Positions 1 through 6,409 of a DNA stretch of 7,383 nt are shown piece by piece (the first letter of the stretch is position 1; each line of letters opens with the position of its first letter). Where the stretch lies: positions 1-7,383 of the forward strand of contig QMST01000024.1 of NCBI GenBank assembly GCA_003649745.1, in the 5' to 3' direction. The stretch is from Thermoplasmata archaeon (GTDB lineage: Archaea; Thermoplasmatota; E2; DHVEG-1; B8-G13). Under the pieces are notes generated by a model. That model saw only the letters and a list, made by a program, of their open reading frames with translations. It did no database searches and had not been told where the DNA came from. The translations under genes were made by a program, and so were the position numbers.

Positions 1-1092
1 ACATTAAACGCACCGAGGGCATATGAAATAGCTGATGAGTTTAGAAAACAAGGAGTAACAGTTGTTTGTGGCGGCTGGCATCCCTCTGCATTGCCGGAGG
101 AGGCTAAGCAGCATGCAGATGCAGTGGTTATTGGAGAAGCAGAAGGCGCCTGGCCCCAATTACTAACAGATTTTAAAAAGGGAAAATTAAAACCTTTTTA
201 CAAGGCAAAACTTGTTGATCCCTCATTAATACCAGAGCCTCGAAGAAATATTTTTAGATATACACATGTTATAGAAACAGTTCAAATATCTAGAGGATGC
301 CCGTACAAATGCGAATTTTGCAGTATCTCCAACATGATAAATGGCAACATATACAGGGCTAGACCCATTGAAAACGTCATAAGAGAGATAAAAAATATTA
401 AGAATAAATTCCTAGTTTTTGTCGATCCCTCCCTAACCATAAACATTAAACACACAAAAAATCTTTTCAAAAACATGAGAAATTTGAATAAAAAATTCGC
501 CTGCTTTGGAAACACCAACCTAGCAGATGATGAAAAATTTTTAAAACTAGCATCAGAAGCAGGCTGCCTCGGCTGGTCAATAGGTTTTGAATCTATCTCT
601 CAAAAAAGCATAGAGGACATAGGTAAAAAAACAAACAAGGTCAGAGATTATAAAAGAATCATTAGAAAAGTCCATGACCACAACATGGCGGTTTTAGGTT
701 CTTTCGTCTTTGGCTTTGACTCAGATACCATAAATACCTTTGATGCCACGCTTGATACAATATATGATCTAGAGTTAGACACTGTAGGCATAAATATTCT
801 TACTCCATTCCCCGGAACACCCTTATACACTAGATTAGAAAAAGAGGGTAGGATACTCACCAGAGATTGGTCGAAGTATGGAATGAGAGACATTGTATTT
901 AAGCCAAAAAATATGACACCAGAAGAGCTCCTGGATGGTGTTAAAAAAATAGCCGGAGAATTTTATTCTCATAAAAGCCTGTTTAAAGTAGCTTTGAATA
1001 GTATAAAACTTGGCTTCTATCCCTCACTAGCTGTTGGCCTTTGGAGATATGGACAAAGGATGGATTATAAAAAAAGATGGAACTGGATATAG
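1..1092 (+). CDS. B12-binding radical SAM protein (5' truncated by window start)
   Basis: The frame is open from base 1, so the true start lies outside; 363 residues are visible. Family members are roughly 450-500 residues, so about 100 are missing. Residues 1-57 look like the end of a cobalamin-binding Rossmann domain (GGWHPSALPEEA, then VVIGEAEGAWP). The radical SAM core follows: SRGCPYKCEFC carries the CX3CX2C cluster ligands C100, C104 and C107, which bind the [4Fe-4S] cluster that cleaves SAM. Later come a VDPSLTIN strand, a GFE motif at 195-197 and NILTPFPGTPLY from 265. The C-terminal part, with FKPKNMTPEELLDG, resembles B12-radical SAM enzymes of hopanoid, bacteriochlorophyll and archaeal GDGT-ring (Grs-like) metabolism. 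These methylate or couple unactivated carbons, often on lipids. The substrate is not identifiable here. A Leu TTG at 91 is an internal codon, not the start. A methyltransferase gene follows 52 bp downstream. Confidence 0.88.
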   Translation, partial: TLNAPRAYEIADEFRKQGVTVVCGGWHPSALPEEAKQHADAVVIGEAEGAWPQLLTDFKKGKLKPFYKAKLVDPSLIPEPRRNIFRYTHVIETVQISRGCPYKCEFCSISNMINGNIYRARPIENVIREIKNIKNKFLVFVDPSLTINIKHTKNLFKNMRNLNKKFACFGNTNLADDEKFLKLASEAGCLGWSIGFESISQKSIEDIGKKTNKVRDYKRIIRKVHDHNMAVLGSFVFGFDSDTINTFDATLDTIYDLELDTVGINILTPFPGTPLYTRLEKEGRILTRDWSKYGMRDIVFKPKNMTPEELLDGVKKIAGEFYSHKSLFKVALNSIKLGFYPSLAVGLWRYGQRMDYKKRWNWI

Positions 1093-1098
1093 AATAAC

Positions 1099-1108
1099 CA
1101 TTTTTTAG
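1099..1108 (+). terminator. Possible T-tract terminator after the radical SAM gene
   Basis: Six consecutive T residues (1101-1106) lie just after the radical SAM stop codon (1090-1092). Archaeal RNA polymerase commonly terminates at U-tracts without a hairpin. The downstream CTAAAAA at 1132-1138 is an inverted copy of TTTTTAG at 1102-1108, but in A+T-rich sequence with a 23-base spacer this carries little weight. Confidence 0.35.
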
Positions 1109-1113
1109 AAAAA

Positions 1114-1122
1114 TTTAATTAA
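1114..1122 (+). promoter_or_regulatory. TATA-like box of the methyltransferase gene (leaderless)
   Basis: TTTAATTAA is centred at about 1118, 27 bp before the ATG at 1145. This is the usual distance from an archaeal TATA box to the transcription start, so the transcript would begin at or near the start codon. No Shine-Dalgarno sequence is seen upstream of 1145, which agrees with a leaderless mRNA. Confidence 0.45.
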
Positions 1123-1144
1123 TCATGTTTGCTAAAAATAATGA

Positions 1145-1891
1145 ATGATGATAAAATTTAATGAAGATTATGAGGAAATGGTCACCTATTGGTATGAAAA
1201 TTACTGGGAACCCGGTTTTAAACAATGGTGGAAGGGCCATGAGACACTGGCTTTACATGTAGGACTGTATGAAAAAGGGATTAAAAACTTGAGAGATGCG
1301 TTGCTTAACATGAATGATTTTGTTGGTAAATTATTAAAGCTAAAGAAGAATGAAAAGGTAAAAGTGTTAGATGCTGGGTGTGGTGTTGGAGGCACATCAA
1401 TCTACCTGGGAAACAAGTACCCAAAGGCAAAATTCATTGGCATAACAATTAGTAGAAAACAGGTTGAATGGGCAAAAAAATATGCAAAAGAGAGAAATTT
1501 TAACAAAAACACTGAGTTTTTAAGAAGAAGTTATTTAGATACAGGTTTTCAAGATGAAAGTTTTGATAAAATATTTGCCTTGGAATCTGTAGATTACGCC
1601 CCAGATAAAAGAAAATTTGTAAAAGAGATGAATAGGATACTTAAAAAAGGCGGACGGCTGGTTGTGGTTGGACCTGCCATGAGAAAAACACAGCTTAATC
1701 CATTTATGAAAAAAATATATCGATTGTTTAACATTGGAAGAGGAAACTTTTTTTCTTTTCTAACATTGAATGATTTTAAAAGATATCTTGAAGAAGAAGG
1801 TTTCACCAATATTAAACTAATAGATATATCAAAAAAAACGTATAGATCATCTGTTAACTCAACCATTATCGGAATACCCTTTTTATTATAG
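1145..1891 (+). CDS. SAM-dependent methyltransferase, sterol/tocopherol/cyclopropane-synthase type, frameshifted near the C-terminus
   Basis: Class I Rossmann-fold methyltransferase. An aromatic N-terminal region (YWYENYWEPGFKQWW, then HVGLYEKG near 38-45) precedes motif I, VLDAGCGVGG at 74-83, which binds SAM. The post-I segment GITISRKQVEWA (99-110) and the ESVDYAPD and LKKGGRLVVVGP segments follow. This arrangement is typical of sterol C24-, gamma-tocopherol- and cyclopropane-synthase-like enzymes that act on lipids or prenyl compounds. The frame stops at 248 residues (TAG 1889-1891), but a family-like C-terminus continues at once in the -1 frame to 2034. Joined, they would give about 296 residues. 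The start is ambiguous between ATG 1145 and 1148; 1145 lies 27 bp from a TATA-like box. It may form an operon-like pair with the radical SAM gene, though the TATA box suggests its own promoter. The substrate is unknown. Confidence 0.82.
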   Translation: MMIKFNEDYEEMVTYWYENYWEPGFKQWWKGHETLALHVGLYEKGIKNLRDALLNMNDFVGKLLKLKKNEKVKVLDAGCGVGGTSIYLGNKYPKAKFIGITISRKQVEWAKKYAKERNFNKNTEFLRRSYLDTGFQDESFDKIFALESVDYAPDKRKFVKEMNRILKKGGRLVVVGPAMRKTQLNPFMKKIYRLFNIGRGNFFSFLTLNDFKRYLEEEGFTNIKLIDISKKTYRSSVNSTIIGIPFLL

Positions 1892-2034
1892 TATTTTTTA
1901 AAAGGTTGCTAAAAGGCAAAAAATATGACTACTCTAAAGATCCTCATTTTTATCTTGCTGTAGATGTTTTAGCCCCAATCCTGGGATTAAGTGGTGTAGC
2001 TGGCTATTATGCAATAACAGCTGATAAAAGATAA
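1885..2034 (+). pseudogene. Displaced C-terminal segment of the methyltransferase (-1 frame)
   Basis: Reading from 1885 in the frame one base behind the methyltransferase gives about 49 codons with no stop, ending at TAA 2032-2034. The peptide runs IIVFFKRLLKGK, then PHFYLAVDV, and ends GLSGVAGYYAITADKR. A hydrophobic stretch followed by Tyr-Tyr and a final Lys is the sort of end seen in this methyltransferase family. The segment has no ATG or GTG start of its own (only a TTG at 1906) and no ribosome binding site, so it is not a separate gene. The frame-1 stop at 1855-1857 limits the shift to 1858-1891, which includes a T5 run at 1880-1884. One extra T would join the two parts. Real mutation, sequencing or assembly error, and programmed -1 slippage are all possible. 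Confidence 0.75.
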
Positions 2035-2076
2035 TCTATCTTCTTCATCTTCTAAAATGCCCTACTAACACAAAAC

Positions 2077-2088
2077 CTTTAAATAATG
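2077..2088 (+). promoter_or_regulatory. TATA-like box of the eL15 gene
   Basis: CCTTTAAATAATG contains a TATA-like element centred near 2082. Transcription should start near 2108, leaving a leader of about 30-35 nt before the ATG at 2142. GGTG at 2126-2129, 12 bases before the ATG, could serve as a weak Shine-Dalgarno site. The T/C-rich stretch 2035-2055, just after the methyltransferase tail, may end the upstream transcript. Confidence 0.5.
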
Positions 2089-2141
2089 AGCTGTATTTTC
2101 CTCATCCCTAAAAAATAGGTATTTGGGTGCTATCATAGGAC

Positions 2142-2729
2142 ATGGTAAAAAGCATGTATAGCTGTATAGCAGACATCTGGAAGAAGGTGGATACATCCTT
2201 TGGTTCTCCACAAAAAAATAGGCTTATCCAGTGGAGAAAAGAAGGAAGCATAGTGAGAGTGGAAAAACCACTTAGGCTAAATCGAGCAAGAGCACTTGGA
2301 TACAAAGCAAAACAAGGATATATCATAGTGCGAGCCAGAGTTAGAAAAGGTGGAATGAGAAAGGAGAGACCCAGAGGCGGTAGAAAACCATCTAAAATGG
2401 GTGTAAACAAGATAACACCTGCTAAAAGTATACAGAGGATAGCAGAGGAGAGAACAGCAAAAAAATACCCCAACCTTGAGGTTTTAAACTCATATTGGGT
2501 TGGCGAAGATGGAAAATACCAATACTATGAGGTAATACTAGTTGACCCTGCACATCCAATGATAAAAAACGATCCAAAAATAAACTGGATTTGCAACCGT
2601 AAACACAAGGGTAGAGTGTTCAGAGGACTAACAAGCGCTGGAAAAAAAGGCAGAGGGTTAAGAAACAAGGGAAAAGGTGCAGAAAAAGTTAGACCCAGTA
2701 TAAGAGCACATAGCAGCAGAGGAAAATAA
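2142..2729 (+). CDS. rpl15e: Large-subunit ribosomal protein eL15 (L15e)
   Basis: The 195-residue product matches archaeal eL15 along its whole length: [12 protein letters not shown] at the N-terminus, [21 protein letters not shown] around 45-65, [19 protein letters not shown] in the middle, and then [16 protein letters not shown] and [16 protein letters not shown]. It is a very basic protein that binds 23S rRNA in the 50S subunit; eL15 occurs in archaea and eukaryotes but not in bacteria. ATG 2142 is chosen because the family begins with a short Met-x-x-Ser-Met-Tyr sequence; ATG 2154 would remove it. The gene appears to be monocistronic, with its own promoter upstream and a convergent gene only 12 bp downstream. 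Confidence 0.97.
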   Translation: MVKSMYSCIADIWKKVDTSFGSPQKNRLIQWRKEGSIVRVEKPLRLNRARALGYKAKQGYIIVRARVRKGGMRKERPRGGRKPSKMGVNKITPAKSIQRIAEERTAKKYPNLEVLNSYWVGEDGKYQYYEVILVDPAHPMIKNDPKINWICNRKHKGRVFRGLTSAGKKGRGLRNKGKGAEKVRPSIRAHSSRGK

Positions 2730-2745
2730 AAAAGATTTTTACTAT
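2727..2745. terminator. Compact bidirectional terminator between convergent eL15 and uspA
   Basis: The two stop codons (2727-2729 on +, 2742-2744 on -) are separated by 12 bases made of an A run, one G, and AT5. A U-tract therefore ends the transcript on either strand. This suits factor-independent U-tract termination in archaea. No stable hairpin is present. Confidence 0.5.
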
Positions 2746-3137
2746 TTTACTAGCATCACTGTTTTATGCGCCTCTTTTACAACCCTATCAGCCACTGATC
2801 CCAGTAGATAACTACCTATCTCGCTGATTCCCTTCCTACCTAACACTATTAAATCACAATCTCTCTTACTCGCGGTTTCAATTATTTTCTCTGCGGCATC
2901 TCCCTCTTTCACAATTCCTCTAATTCTAACATTTGGAAAATTTTTTATTTTATCTGATATAAGCTGTTTTGCTTTTTTCTTTGTCTCCTTATATGCATTT
3001 CTATCAAGTTTCTCTGTTGCCTTTGGTGTAACAGCGAGAAGTATTATCTCTCCATCTGGGTCAAGAAGGCTCAGTGCTTTTTCAAATGCCTTTTCAGATC
3101 CCTCTGAGCCATCATAGGCGACCAATATCTTCCTCAT
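2742..3137 (-). CDS. Universal stress protein, UspA family
   Basis: The product is a single-domain UspA protein of 131 residues, a little short of the usual 140-150. It starts with the typical strand and loop MRKILVAYDGSEGSEKAFEKAL. Near the C-terminus GRKGISEIGSYLLGSVA fits the ATP-binding pattern G-x2-G-x9-G-S, so it probably belongs to the nucleotide-binding class of these dimeric cytoplasmic proteins. Its client or pathway cannot be inferred. The start lies 14 bp after the cysS stop on the same strand, so the two are probably co-transcribed. GGGGAG (complement of 3141-3146) sits only 3 bases before the ATG, rather close for a Shine-Dalgarno site. No promoter is seen between the genes. Confidence 0.93.
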   Translation of the reverse strand: MRKILVAYDGSEGSEKAFEKALSLLDPDGEIILLAVTPKATEKLDRNAYKETKKKAKQLISDKIKNFPNVRIRGIVKEGDAAEKIIETASKRDCDLIVLGRKGISEIGSYLLGSVADRVVKEAHKTVMLVK

Positions 3138-3151
3138 TTTCTCCCCTTATA

Positions 3152-4615
3152 TTATTTTACCTTTCTCCATCTAGTACCTTCCCTTGTATCCTCGATCTCT
3201 ATCCCTATCTCATTTAGTTCAGCTCTAATAGCATCTGCTTTAACCCATTCCTTGTTTTTCCTGGCGTTTTCCCTGATTTTTAGAATTTCATCTATTATCT
3301 CGTCTATCTTATCCTTTGTTTTAACGCCATATTTCTTTGCAAGCTTCTCTATTTTTTCTTTAACCTCTGTTTCTTCTTTTTTCTCTTGGAATAAGGTTAA
3401 TATTTTTCCCAACTCTAGAAGAGTAGAATATGCTTTTTCAGCTGCCTTGGAGCTTATCTCTTTATTTTTAAGATACCTATTTACAATCCTTATGAAGGAA
3501 AATAGTTCTGCTATGGCTCTTGGCGTGTTGAAATCATCATCCATTGCCTCCTCAAATCTATTTTTGAATTTTTTAACCTCGCTGAGAAAGATTTTCTCAT
3601 CTGATTTTGCCATGTGTTTTTCCTTGCAATATTTTTCTAGATCTTGTTTTACCCTGTAGATTTTTTTAAGTGATGCTTCGGCATTTTCTAATGCTTTTTC
3701 GTTGAAGTCCGGTGGGCTCCTGTGGTGATTCGATACAAAAAAGAACCTGATTACATCAGGTTTCCATTTTTTAATTGCATCTCTAATGTTTATTATATTC
3801 CCCAGGGATTTTGACATTTTTTCTTTGTTAACTGTGAGTAAACCTACGTGAATCCAATAGTTTACAAATTTCTTACCAGTTGCAGCCTCAGCCTGTGCTA
3901 TCTCATTCTCATGATGTGGGAATATTAAATCCATTCCACCTCCGTGGATATCAAAAGGTAAACCCAGGTATTTACTGCTCATGGTTGAACATTCTATATG
4001 CCATCCTGGCCTGCCTTTACCCCATGGTGAATCCCATGAGGGCTCCCCTGGTTTTGCTGATTTCCAAAGTGCGAAATCCAATGGGTTTCTCTTTTTTTCA
4101 GTGGGTTCTATCCTTGCACCAGCTTTCATCTCCTCTAGCTTCCGTCTGGAAAGTCTCCCATACTCTTTGAATTTTTCTACACTAAAATATACATCTCCAT
4201 CTGAAACATAACCATAACCGTTTTCTAATATTTTTTGGATTATCTCTATCATATCATTTATGTTCTCTGAGGCTTTGGGGTAAAAATCTGCTCTTCTTAT
4301 CCCAAGTGCATCTAGATCTTTTAAACATCTTTCAGTAAAATATTTTGAATAATCTAACGGGTTTATTCCTTTTTTATTTGCAGCAGCTATTATCTTATCA
4401 TCAACATCGGTTATATTTTGCACATAAGTAACCTTGTACCCCTTGTATTCTAAATATCTTCTTATGATGTCAAAAGCTAAATAGGTTCTAGCATGACCTA
4501 TATGGGCATCGGAATAAACAGTCATACCACAAACATACATTTTTACTTTTCCTTTTTCAACTGGTATAAACTCTTCTTTTTTTCTAGACATTGTATTGTA
4601 GATTTTTAGTACCAT
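3152..4615 (-). CDS. cysS: Cysteinyl-tRNA synthetase
   Basis: The 487-residue class I synthetase charges tRNA-Cys with cysteine using ATP. The HIGH signature is at 38-41 (AHIGHART) and KMSKS at 266-270. The residues that bind the catalytic zinc, which selects cysteine, are all present: C29, C209 (WHIECSTM), H234 and E238 (FPHHENE). The N-terminus MVLKIYNTMSRKKEEF aligns with bacterial CysRS, which supports ATG 4615 over the internal Met nine codons in. The C-terminal helical region with NPxDFALWK, DDDFNTPRA and ADAIRAEL segments is complete. Having this gene implies direct cysteine charging rather than sole reliance on the SepRS/SepCysS route of some methanogens. It is probably the first gene of a cysS-uspA operon with a leaderless transcript. 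Confidence 0.98.
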   Translation of the reverse strand: MVLKIYNTMSRKKEEFIPVEKGKVKMYVCGMTVYSDAHIGHARTYLAFDIIRRYLEYKGYKVTYVQNITDVDDKIIAAANKKGINPLDYSKYFTERCLKDLDALGIRRADFYPKASENINDMIEIIQKILENGYGYVSDGDVYFSVEKFKEYGRLSRRKLEEMKAGARIEPTEKKRNPLDFALWKSAKPGEPSWDSPWGKGRPGWHIECSTMSSKYLGLPFDIHGGGMDLIFPHHENEIAQAEAATGKKFVNYWIHVGLLTVNKEKMSKSLGNIINIRDAIKKWKPDVIRFFFVSNHHRSPPDFNEKALENAEASLKKIYRVKQDLEKYCKEKHMAKSDEKIFLSEVKKFKNRFEEAMDDDFNTPRAIAELFSFIRIVNRYLKNKEISSKAAEKAYSTLLELGKILTLFQEKKEETEVKEKIEKLAKKYGVKTKDKIDEIIDEILKIRENARKNKEWVKADAIRAELNEIGIEIEDTREGTRWRKVK

Positions 4616-4635
4616 TTCTGTTAAATCTTAATCAT

Positions 4636-4648
4636 GTTTTAAATAAAA
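4636..4648 (-). promoter_or_regulatory. TATA-like box of cysS (leaderless)
   Basis: Read on the minus strand, TTTTATTTAAAAC is centred near 4642, about 27 bp before the A of the cysS ATG (4615). Transcription would begin at the start codon, and no Shine-Dalgarno sequence is seen between. The element is nearly symmetric and could also serve transcription to the right. Confidence 0.5.
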
Positions 4649-4688
4649 TACTTTACTAAGATGTCTTCTCTTTTTGGATAGTAAATCA

Positions 4689-4709
4689 TTTATAATAGTT
4701 CTTTATATT
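4689..4709 (+). promoter_or_regulatory. Candidate TATA boxes of the FBP aldolase/phosphatase gene
   Basis: Two overlapping possibilities are TTTATAAT (4689-4696) and TTTATATT (4702-4709). The first would place the transcription start around 4715-4720, on the Shine-Dalgarno site; the second would give an almost leaderless mRNA starting near 4732. A third, the symmetric box at 4637-4648, would give a leader of about 65 nt and leave the Shine-Dalgarno site usable. The sequence alone does not decide. Confidence 0.35.
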
Positions 4710-4716
4710 ACGCAAT

Positions 4717-4724
4717 GAGGAGGT
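4717..4724 (+). promoter_or_regulatory. Strong Shine-Dalgarno site of the FBP aldolase/phosphatase gene
   Basis: GAGGAGGT is nearly a full complement of the archaeal 16S rRNA 3' end (anti-SD CCUCC). It ends 10 bases before ATG 4735, which fixes that start. It is the strongest ribosome binding site in the window and is embedded in a 7-codon reading frame beginning at ATG 4715. Confidence 0.75.
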
Positions 4725-4734
4725 TAATAACTAT

Positions 4735-5850
4735 ATGAAGATAACTTTTAGTTTAATAAAAGCAGATGTTGGTGGATGGCCTGGTCATGCAAATGTTCAC
4801 CCAGATCTAATAAAGATCGCTGAGGGAGAACTGTCAAAAGCAAAAAAAAGTGGTTTACTAATAGATTTTCATGTGACACACTGCGGCGATGATCTAGAAC
4901 TAATAATGACCCACAATAAAGGGGAGAATAATGAAAAGATACATGAGCTGGCATGGAATACGTTCAAAAAAGCTACTGAGAGAGCAAAAGAGTTGAAACT
5001 TTATGGTGCTGGACAGGATCTACTATCAGATGCGTTCTCTGGGAATGTCAAAGGTATGGGACCAGGTGTTGCAGAAATGGAGTTCACAGAGAGAAAAGGC
5101 GAGCCTGTGATTGCATTTATGATGGACAAAACCGAGCCTGGCGCCTTTAACCTACCAATATTCAGAGCCTTTGCAGATCCATTTAACACAGCTGGTTTAG
5201 TAATTGATCCATCTATGCACTCTGGTTTTATCTTTGAAATATGGGATATACATGAGCATAAATCAGTAAAAATGAAAATCCCAGAAGAGATATATGATGT
5301 ATTAGCACTAATTGGGGCTAAATCCAGATTTGTGATAAAAAGAGTATACCCAAAGGAGGGTGGAAAACTACCAGTTGATGAACCAGTTGCAGCTATCTCA
5401 ACAGAAAAACTCTATCAGATCGCTGGTAAGTATATTGGAAAAGATGACCCTGTCGCCCTAGTGAGAGCACAATCTGGTCTACCTGCACTTGGTGAAGTGC
5501 TAAATCCATATGCTTTTCCACATCTCGTCTCAGGGTGGATGAGAGGATCACACAATGGGCCGATAATGCCAGTCGGAGTTAAAAATGCTATCTGCACAAG
5601 ATTCGATGGACCACCAAGAGTAATAGCACTCGGGTTCCAACTATCCAATGGAAAACTAGTTGGACCAGTGGACCTATTTGACGACCCTGGCTTTGACCTG
5701 GCAAGAAGAAAAGCACTTGAAATAGCTGATTACATGAGACAACATGGCCCATTTGAACCACATCGATTACCATTAGAGGACATGGAATACACCACATTGC
5801 CAAAAGTCATGGAAAAAATCAAAGACAGATTCAAAGAACTGAAAGACTAA
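4735..5850 (+). CDS. fbp: Fructose-1,6-bisphosphate aldolase/phosphatase (class V FBPase)
   Basis: The 371-residue bifunctional enzyme makes fructose 6-phosphate from dihydroxyacetone phosphate and glyceraldehyde 3-phosphate, using one active site for both the aldol and phosphatase steps. It drives gluconeogenesis irreversibly in archaea and some deep-branching bacteria. Metal and phosphate residues known for the family are visible: D11 and H18 in LIKADVGGWPGH, D52-D53 in THCGDDLEL, and GAGQDLLSDAFSGN at 91-104. The Schiff-base lysine is K236 in KYIGKDDP, with Y233 and D237-D238 around it; this spacing matches the characterised crenarchaeal enzymes with a four-residue offset. FPHLVSGWMRGSHNGP and RFDGPPRV follow. 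Length and ends fit the family. It is divergent from cysS and appears to be transcribed alone, 85 bp before the uS15 gene. Its role implies a gluconeogenic metabolism. Confidence 0.97.
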   Translation: MKITFSLIKADVGGWPGHANVHPDLIKIAEGELSKAKKSGLLIDFHVTHCGDDLELIMTHNKGENNEKIHELAWNTFKKATERAKELKLYGAGQDLLSDAFSGNVKGMGPGVAEMEFTERKGEPVIAFMMDKTEPGAFNLPIFRAFADPFNTAGLVIDPSMHSGFIFEIWDIHEHKSVKMKIPEEIYDVLALIGAKSRFVIKRVYPKEGGKLPVDEPVAAISTEKLYQIAGKYIGKDDPVALVRAQSGLPALGEVLNPYAFPHLVSGWMRGSHNGPIMPVGVKNAICTRFDGPPRVIALGFQLSNGKLVGPVDLFDDPGFDLARRKALEIADYMRQHGPFEPHRLPLEDMEYTTLPKVMEKIKDRFKELKD

Positions 5851-5873
5851 AGAGATGCTTTTCAAGAGTAGCC

Positions 5874-5882
5874 TTTATATAT
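5874..5882 (+). promoter_or_regulatory. TATA-like box of the uS15 gene
   Basis: TTTATATAT in the context CCTTTATATATC is the best TATA match in the window. Transcription should start near 5903-5905, leaving a leader of about 31-33 nt before ATG 5936. Its spacing to the start codon is almost the same as at the eL15 gene. Confidence 0.6.
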
Positions 5883-5901
5883 CAAAAGTTTTATTCTCAC
5901 C

Positions 5902-5927
5902 TTTACCTATAACCATATAGAGGTAAA
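5902..5927 (+). promoter_or_regulatory. Inverted repeat covering the uS15 Shine-Dalgarno site
   Basis: TTTACCT (5902-5908) and AGGTAAA (5921-5927) are perfect inverted copies 12 bases apart. Two further pairs (5909-5910 with 5917-5918) are possible if A5919 and G5920 bulge out. The right arm includes AGAGGT (5919-5924), the likely Shine-Dalgarno site, which ends 11 bases before ATG 5936. Folded as RNA it would hide the ribosome binding site. As DNA it could be an operator near the transcription start. The left arm is at or near the predicted 5' end of the mRNA, so it may not be fully transcribed. Confidence 0.4.
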
Positions 5928-5935
5928 CACAAGAC

Positions 5936-6391
5936 ATGGCAAGGATACACGCGAGAAGAAGAGGTAAATCTGGATCAAAACATCCAATGAGAATAGAACA
6001 TCCAGAGTGGAGTGCGTTAAACCCAAAGGAAATTGAAAACAAAATAATAGAACTCGCCAAAGAAGGAAAAACCACTAGTGAGATTGGCATCATACTAAGG
6101 GATCAATACGCAGTACCAGATGTTAAAATAGCAACTGGTAAAAAAATTACAAAAATATTAGAGGAATATAAACTACAGCCAGAGATACCAGAGGATCTAA
6201 GGAACCTGATAAGCAGAGCAGTTAACATAAGAAAACACCTAGACAAACACAAAAAAGATATACACAACAAAAGAAACCTTCAACTAGTAGAATCAAAGAT
6301 AAGGAGACTAGTGAAATATTACAAAGAAACAGGTAAACTACCAAGAGAATGGACCTATTCTATAGAAAGCGCAAAACTAATTGCAGAATAA
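5936..6391 (+). CDS. rps15: Small-subunit ribosomal protein uS15 (archaeal S15P)
   Basis: The 151-residue product is the longer archaeal/eukaryotic uS15, with an N-terminal extension [17 protein letters not shown] that bacteria lack. [40 protein letters not shown] follows at about 25-64. The conserved rRNA-binding helices include [39 protein letters not shown]. It binds the central domain of 16S rRNA early in 30S assembly. The start is supported by AGAGGT upstream and by the family N-terminus. The next gene is a DHH/RecJ-like nuclease 54 bp downstream, an order conserved in many euryarchaea and usually followed by the eS1 (S3Ae) gene. Codons 9-11 repeat the sequence of the Shine-Dalgarno region. 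Confidence 0.97.
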   Translation: MARIHARRRGKSGSKHPMRIEHPEWSALNPKEIENKIIELAKEGKTTSEIGIILRDQYAVPDVKIATGKKITKILEEYKLQPEIPEDLRNLISRAVNIRKHLDKHKKDIHNKRNLQLVESKIRRLVKYYKETGKLPREWTYSIESAKLIAE

Positions 6392-6409
6392 AGGTCTTAG
6401 CAAAACCTC

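Noticed and set aside
1925..1963. Small frame from ATG 1925 (begins MTTLKILIFILL)
   Set aside because: Only about a dozen codons before a stop, with no ribosome binding site. The same bases are better explained by the displaced methyltransferase tail in the neighbouring frame.
2106..2139. CCTA-A5-TAGG and CTATCATAG inverted repeats in the eL15 leader
   Set aside because: The arms are only 4 bases long in A+T-rich DNA, so I do not claim a ribosomal-protein leader structure here.
3252..3659. 135-codon open frame on the strand opposite cysS
   Set aside because: It lies wholly inside the cysS coding region, is rich in Phe and Ser as expected from the complement of a Lys/Glu-rich protein, and resembles no family I know.
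4206..4219. Short tandem CATAAC repeat
   Set aside because: Two copies inside cysS codons encoding a conserved Tyr/Gly-rich stretch (GYGYVSD); no sign of a repeat element.
4594..4594. Alternative cysS start at the internal Met (MSRKKEEF)
   Set aside because: The longer N-terminus VLKIYNT matches the conserved CysRS beginning, and the TATA box fits ATG 4615.
5415..5803. Open frames antisense to the FBP aldolase/phosphatase
   Set aside because: They overlap a well-conserved enzyme with all catalytic residues, and the translations show no domain signature.
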